A stretch of 8,655 nucleotides of DNA, taken from contig CANFIE010000148.1 of the NCBI GenBank assembly GCA_947446625.1, positions 1-8,655 of the forward strand, given 5' to 3'. Under the pieces are notes generated by a model. The model did not search any database and was not told where the DNA came from. It saw only the letters and a program-made list of their open reading frames with translations. Source of the DNA: Acetobacteraceae bacterium (GTDB lineage Bacteria > Pseudomonadota > Alphaproteobacteria > Acetobacterales > Acetobacteraceae). Each line of letters begins with the position of its first letter. Position 1 is the first letter of the stretch. Both the position numbers and the translations under genes were made by a program. Positions 5,416 to 8,655 of this stretch are shown here, one piece after another.

Positions 5416-6075
5416 TTACGCGCGCAACGCCCGGCGATGCAGCAAATGCGTCATGGCGGCGGCGCCCAGCACCGGCACCACAAGCCCCAGCAGTGGCACC
5501 AGGGAAAGCCCGGCCAGCACCGCGCCCAGGCCGAGGACCGCCAATTCGTGCCGGCGGCGCAGGGCGCGGGCGGCGGCAACATCCAGCCGGCGCTGGGCCA
5601 CGCCTTCAAAGGTGCCATGCCCCAAAGCCACGGTGGCGATGCCGAAGAACACCACGGCGCCCAGCGGCGGCGCCAGGAACAGCAGCGGCAGGGCCAGCAG
5701 GTTCCACAGCAGCAGGCGCAGCCCCAGCCCCAGGCCAAACCCGGCCTGGGCCAGTAGCGAGGCTCCGCGCGCCGGGGGCAGGTTGGGGTAGTGGCGGCGC
5801 TCCACCGCCTCGGCCACCGGGTCCAGGAACATGCCGATCAGGCCGAGCATGACCGGCAGATAGGCCCAGATGGCCAGGGCCAGCACCAGCACACCGGCCA
5901 GGGCGGCGGCCAGCCGGCCCAGCCAGCTTTCCCCCACCAGCCAATGCTCCACCACAAAGCCGGCGCCCCAGGCCAGGCCCCAGAAGGCCAGCGCCGCCAG
6001 CACCCCGGCCTTCAGCAGGGGCGCGAGGAAGGCAGGGTCGGTCATCTGGCGCAGGGCGAGCAGCAGGGGGGTCAT
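5416..6075 (-). CDS. EI24/CysZ-like integral membrane protein
   Basis: This 219-residue membrane protein has hydrophobic helices at about 22-42, 54-80, 110-135, 136-150 and 180-206. EI24-domain signatures are visible: FLDPVAEAVERRHYPNLP (83-100), LGHGTFEGVAQRRLD (151-165) with the following RALRRRHE, and LVPLLGLVVPVLGAAAMTHL (192-211). The family includes CysZ, a sulfate uptake protein, but most alphaproteobacterial members are uncharacterised. No cys gene is present nearby, so I do not call it CysZ. ATG 6075 has GGAG 5 nt upstream. The gene ends with TAA at 5416; the bactofilin gene follows on the same strand after 180 bp, too far to assume one operon. It is divergent from the kinase gene, with 70 bp between the starts. 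Confidence 0.85.
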   Translation of the reverse strand: MTPLLLALRQMTDPAFLAPLLKAGVLAALAFWGLAWGAGFVVEHWLVGESWLGRLAAALAGVLVLALAIWAYLPVMLGLIGMFLDPVAEAVERRHYPNLPPARGASLLAQAGFGLGLGLRLLLWNLLALPLLFLAPPLGAVVFFGIATVALGHGTFEGVAQRRLDVAAARALRRRHELAVLGLGAVLAGLSLVPLLGLVVPVLGAAAMTHLLHRRALRA

Positions 6076-6086
6076 GGCGGCTCCGG

Positions 6087-6115
6087 TTGCTGGAAAGGCG
6101 GCCTGGGGCTATCCC
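6087..6115 (+). promoter_or_regulatory. Candidate sigma70-type promoter for the kinase gene
   Basis: TTGCTG (6087-6092) and TATCCC (6110-6115) are separated by exactly 17 nt and end 30 nt before ATG 6146, in the 70-bp gap between divergent genes. Each box matches consensus at only three of six positions, so this rests mainly on spacing and location. Confidence 0.3.
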
Positions 6116-6132
6116 GCCGCGCGAGACTTCGC

Positions 6133-6138
6133 AAGGAA
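6133..6138 (+). promoter_or_regulatory. Shine-Dalgarno that sets the kinase start
   Basis: AAGGAA is 7 nt before ATG 6146. It selects this start over the in-frame ATG at 5870, which would lie inside the opposite-strand membrane protein gene. Confidence 0.75.
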
Positions 6139-6145
6139 AGCCCCG

Positions 6146-7147
6146 ATGACCAGCACTGGCCCCTCTCCCAGCCTTGATATCCTTGGCATCGGCAACGCCA
6201 TTGTGGACGTGCTGGCCCGCGCCGAGGACAGCTTTCTGGCCAGCCATGGCATGGCCAAGGGCGGCATGGCGCTGATCGACGCGGCGCAGGCCGAGGCGAT
6301 TTACGGCGTGATGGGGCCGGGGGTGGAAAGCTCGGGCGGTTCGGCCGGCAATACCTGCGCCGTGGCCGCCGCGCTGGGCGCCCGGGTGGGCTTTCTCGGC
6401 AAGGTGGCGGATGACGGGCTGGGCCAGGTGTTCGGGCATGACATCCGTGCCGCCGGCGTGGCCTTCCCCACCCCGCCGCTGCCGGCCGCCAAGGCGCCCA
6501 CCGCGCGCTGCCTGATTCTGGTTTCGCCCGACGGCCAGCGGACGATGAACACCTTCCTCGGCGCCTGCGTGCATTTCAGCGAGGCCGACCTGGACGCCGC
6601 CGCCATCGCCAGCGCCAAGGTGACCTATCTGGAAGGCTACCTGTTCGACCCGCCGGCCGCGGTAAGCGCCTTTTATGCCGCCAGCCGCCTGGCGCATGCC
6701 GCCGGCCGCCTGGTGGCGATCAGCCTTTCCGATGCCTTCTGCGTGCATCGGCACCGCGAGGCGTTCCGGCGCTTTGTGCGCGAGGAGGCGGACATCGTCT
6801 TCGCCAATGAGACCGAGTTGCTGGCCCTGTACGAGACCGAGGATTACGCGGCGGCGGTGGAGGCGGTGCGCGGCGAGGTGAAGCTGGCCTGCCTGACCCG
6901 CAGCGAGCATGGCAGCACCATTGTGAGCGGCGCCGAGACGGTGCAGGTGGCGGCGGTGCCGACCCAGGTGGTGGACACCACCGGGGCTGGCGATGCCTAT
7001 GCGGCCGGCTTTCTGGCGGCCTATACCAAGGGGCTTTCCTTGGCCGAGGCCGGGCGCTGGGGCGCCGTGGCGGCGGCCGAGGTGATCAGCCATTTCGGCG
7101 CCCGGCCGCAGGCCGACCTGAAGGCGCTGGTGGCCAACCGGGGATGA
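6146..7147 (+). CDS. PfkB-family kinase, probable adenosine kinase
   Basis: This 333-residue protein has the full ribokinase/PfkB fold. It starts with the strand DILGIGNAIVDVLA (11-24), followed by GGSAGNT (64-70), the first PfkB signature region; GKVADDGLG (85-93); the substrate-side DGQRTMNTFLGA (129-140); NETE (221-224), which helps hold Mg-ATP; and the second signature DTTGAGDAYAAGF (277-289) with catalytic base Asp283. The N-terminal GNAIVDV, the GGSAGNT sequence and the RTM-FLGA segment are typical of bacterial proteins annotated as adenosine kinase, which phosphorylate adenosine to AMP for purine salvage. Some members of this group act on other nucleosides or sugars, so the substrate is inferred. 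The start is ATG 6146 with AAGGAA 7 nt upstream. Its stop overlaps the next gene (ATGA, 7144-7147), so the two are translationally coupled. Confidence 0.9.
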   Translation: MTSTGPSPSLDILGIGNAIVDVLARAEDSFLASHGMAKGGMALIDAAQAEAIYGVMGPGVESSGGSAGNTCAVAAALGARVGFLGKVADDGLGQVFGHDIRAAGVAFPTPPLPAAKAPTARCLILVSPDGQRTMNTFLGACVHFSEADLDAAAIASAKVTYLEGYLFDPPAAVSAFYAASRLAHAAGRLVAISLSDAFCVHRHREAFRRFVREEADIVFANETELLALYETEDYAAAVEAVRGEVKLACLTRSEHGSTIVSGAETVQVAAVPTQVVDTTGAGDAYAAGFLAAYTKGLSLAEAGRWGAVAAAEVISHFGARPQADLKALVANRG

Positions 7148-7521
7148 TGCCGATGTTCCGCCGTAGCCTGCCCTTGCTGCTCCTCGCCATGCCGGCCGCC
7201 GCCCAGGCGCCGGAAAAGGCCGCCGACCTGGCCGATGCCATGGAGATGGACAACGCCCTGCAATATCTGCGGACCGCCCTGGGCGAGATGCGGGCCAATC
7301 GGCTGGGCCAGGCCATTGAGTTGCTGGAGCGGGCCGAGTCGCGGCTGTTGACCCGGGCAACCGGGAATATGGGCCGGCCAGTGCAGGGTGGGCCGGTGGC
7401 CGATATCGCCACCGCCCGGCGTGCCCTGGGCCAGCGCGACGTGGCCAGCGCCCAGGCGCTGACCCAGAAGGCGCTGGAGGCGCTGCAACGCCGCCGGCAG
7501 GAGCGTGTGCCCGGGAAATAG
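7144..7521 (+). CDS. Small exported helical protein of unknown function
   Basis: The reading frame encodes 125 residues. A signal peptide is clear: MMPMFRRSLPLLLLAMPAAA, with a probable cut after A-Q-A (about residue 22). The mature part is helical and charged: DNALQYLRTALGEMRANRLG, then QAIELLERAESRLLTRAT, a Gly/Pro loop, and a second helical pair (VADIATARRALGQRDVASAQ, then ALTQKALEALQRRRQ). The two-helix repeats and Ala/Leu spacing suggest a TPR-like or four-helix periplasmic protein. I cannot name a family. It overlaps the kinase gene by 4 nt (ATGA). Three ATGs are possible (7144, 7147, 7153); GGGG upstream is best spaced for 7153, which would shorten the protein by three residues. Co-expression with the kinase is likely, but a functional link is not evident. 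Confidence 0.75.
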   Translation: MMPMFRRSLPLLLLAMPAAAQAPEKAADLADAMEMDNALQYLRTALGEMRANRLGQAIELLERAESRLLTRATGNMGRPVQGGPVADIATARRALGQRDVASAQALTQKALEALQRRRQERVPGK

Positions 7522-7539
7522 CCATCCCCGGCGAGCCAT

Positions 7540-7583
7540 GCGCCCAGGGCTTCGCTGAACCTTCATACTGGGCGCTCGCTTTT
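7540..7583 (+). terminator. Terminator-like hairpin after the kinase operon
   Basis: A perfect 8-bp inverted repeat, GCGCCCAG (7540-7547) and CTGGGCGC (7568-7575), is separated by 20 nt and followed by TCGC and a TTTT run ending at 7583. It begins 18 nt after the stop of the small exported protein gene. The loop is long and the T-run short, so termination may be partial and allow read-through to typA. Confidence 0.5.
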
Positions 7584-7699
7584 CCCAGCGGCTGCCATTA
7601 TGTGTGCGCCGCACAACAAGCCGCCTTCCCGTTTCCCCGGTTCACTGGTCTCCAAGTGCGAGGCCGGCGTGCCGGGCGTTGCGTGTTCGGGGTGGCACC

Positions 7700-7705
7700 A
7701 AGGAT
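7700..7705 (+). promoter_or_regulatory. Shine-Dalgarno of typA
   Basis: AAGGAT lies 7 nt before ATG 7713 and fixes the typA start. Between the terminator-like hairpin and this site (7584-7699) I find no convincing promoter boxes. A 5-bp hairpin, TGTGC-GCC-GCACA, is at 7603-7615. Confidence 0.7.
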
Positions 7706-7712
7706 ACCCCTA

Positions 7713-8655
7713 ATGGAACTCCGCAACGTCGCCATCATCGCGCACGTCGACCATGGCAAGACTACCCTGGTGGACAACCTGCTGAAGCAGGCCGGTGCCT
7801 TCCGGGCCAATCAGCAGGTTGCTGAACGCGCCATGGACCGCAACGACCTGGAACGCGAGCGTGGCATCACCATTCTTGCCAAGTCCACCGCCGTTGAGTG
7901 GAAGGGCGTGAAGATCAACATCGTTGACACCCCTGGCCACGCCGATTTCGGCGGTGAGGTCGAGCGCATCCTCAGCATGGTCGACGGCGCCATTGTGCTG
8001 TGCGACGCCGCCGAAGGCCCGCTGCCGCAGACCAAGTTCGTGCTGACCAAGGCGCTGGCCCGCGGCATCAAGCCGATTGTGGTCATCAACAAGGTTGACC
8101 GCGCCGACGCCCGCCCGGACGAAGTTCACAACGAGGTGTTCGACCTGTTCGCCGCCCTCGGCGCTTCGGATGAGCAGTTGGACTTCCCGACCATGTTTGC
8201 TTCGGGCCGTCAGGGCTGGGCCGATATGGAACTGGAAGGCGCGCGGCATGACCTGGCGCCGATGTTCGACCTCATCCTCAGCCATGTGCCGCCGCCGAAG
8301 GTGGACCTGGAAAAGCCCTTCGCGATGAATGCCAGCATCCTGGAAGCCGACAACTTCCTGGGCCGCATTCTGACCGGCCGTGTTGAGCAGGGCGTGGCCC
8401 GGGTGAACATGCCGGTGAAGGTGCTGCGCCAGGATGGCAGCCAGGTGGAAGTGGGCCGGCTGACCAAGCTGATGACCTTCAGCGGCCTGGACCGGGTGCC
8501 GGTGGACGAAGTGCAGGCGGGCGACATCATCGCCATTGCCGGGCTTTCCGACGCAACGATCCCGGACACCATCTGCTCCCCTGAAGTGATGGAGCCGCTG
8601 CCGGCCATTCCGGTGGACCCGCCGACCCTGGCGATGACCTTCCGCATCAATGACG
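7713..8655 (+). CDS. typA: Translational GTPase TypA/BipA, N-terminal 314 codons
   Basis: The open frame from ATG 7713 reaches the window end without a stop (314 complete codons of a family about 605 long), so the C-terminal half is outside. The GTPase motifs are intact: G1 AHVDHGKTT (10-18), G2 ERGITI (49-54), G3 DTPGHADFGGEVERI (72-86) and G4 NKVDR (126-130). The spacing MDRNDLERERGITILAK (41-57) and the YSGR-like position filled by FASGRQGWA are specific to TypA/BipA rather than EF-G or LepA. After about residue 200 comes the domain II beta-barrel, with NASILEADNFLGRILTGRVE and VGRLTKLMTFSGLDRV. TypA binds the ribosome in the cytoplasm and affects 50S assembly, cold growth and stress responses. 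It has its own strong ribosome site, AAGGAT. It probably has a promoter of its own, but I could not locate it. Its start codon overlaps the stop of a small upstream ORF (TAATG). Confidence 0.97.
   Translation, partial: MELRNVAIIAHVDHGKTTLVDNLLKQAGAFRANQQVAERAMDRNDLERERGITILAKSTAVEWKGVKINIVDTPGHADFGGEVERILSMVDGAIVLCDAAEGPLPQTKFVLTKALARGIKPIVVINKVDRADARPDEVHNEVFDLFAALGASDEQLDFPTMFASGRQGWADMELEGARHDLAPMFDLILSHVPPPKVDLEKPFAMNASILEADNFLGRILTGRVEQGVARVNMPVKVLRQDGSQVEVGRLTKLMTFSGLDRVPVDEVQAGDIIAIAGLSDATIPDTICSPEVMEPLPAIPVDPPTLAMTFRIND

Noticed and set aside
5606..7525. 639-codon minus-strand open frame opposite the kinase and small exported protein
   Set aside because: It is antisense to a PfkB kinase with intact motifs and overlaps the EI24 gene in another frame; the composition is low-complexity.
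7679..7708. TTGCGT and GATACC as a typA promoter (18-nt spacing)
   Set aside because: Transcription would start at about the ATG and exclude the good AAGGAT ribosome site, so it is unlikely to be the real promoter.

Overview
The window is high-GC bacterial DNA with GC-rich third codon positions. The gene content (a Bug/TctC binding protein, a SirB1-type protein, DUF1272, a bactofilin, a PfkB adenosine kinase-like protein, TypA/BipA) points to an alphaproteobacterium. Acetobacteraceae (Roseomonas-like) is my best guess from the style of the proteins. That is inference; no rRNA or other phylogenetic marker is present apart from half of typA.

Layout. Positions 1-415 (minus strand) hold the N-terminal part of an exported WD40-repeat protein that runs off the left edge. 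Divergent from it, 482-1590 (plus) is a two-gene unit: a SirB1-like transglutaminase-fold/TPR protein and a small cysteine-rich DUF1272 protein whose ribosome-binding site overlaps the SirB1 stop codon. Positions 1591-1997 lie between convergent genes. They contain three 56-bp tandem repeats plus a partial fourth, each unit able to fold into hairpins (REP/BIME-like), then a possible 32-residue basic mini-ORF (minus) and a GC-rich hairpin behind the next operon. Positions 1998-4448 (minus) are a probable three-gene operon, transcribed right to left: a lipoprotein, an AEC-family permease and a Bug-type periplasmic binding protein. Next on the minus strand are a bactofilin (4576-5235) and an EI24/CysZ-like membrane protein (5416-6075). 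Divergent from the latter, 6146-7521 (plus) is a PfkB sugar/nucleoside kinase (probable adenosine kinase), overlapped by 4 nt by a small exported protein of unknown function. After a terminator-like hairpin, typA/bipA starts at 7713 and runs off the right edge after 314 codons.

How the genes relate. Most are housekeeping or accessory genes in short operons; I see no phage, IS, CRISPR, toxin-antitoxin or defence cluster. The most unusual items are the 56-bp structured repeat array, the pairing of an orphan Bug receptor with an AEC permease and a lipoprotein, an unannotated 37-codon ORF whose stop overlaps the typA start codon (TAATG), and the WD40 protein, whose repeat style recalls secreted propellers fused to cytochrome c. 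No obviously new multi-gene system is visible.
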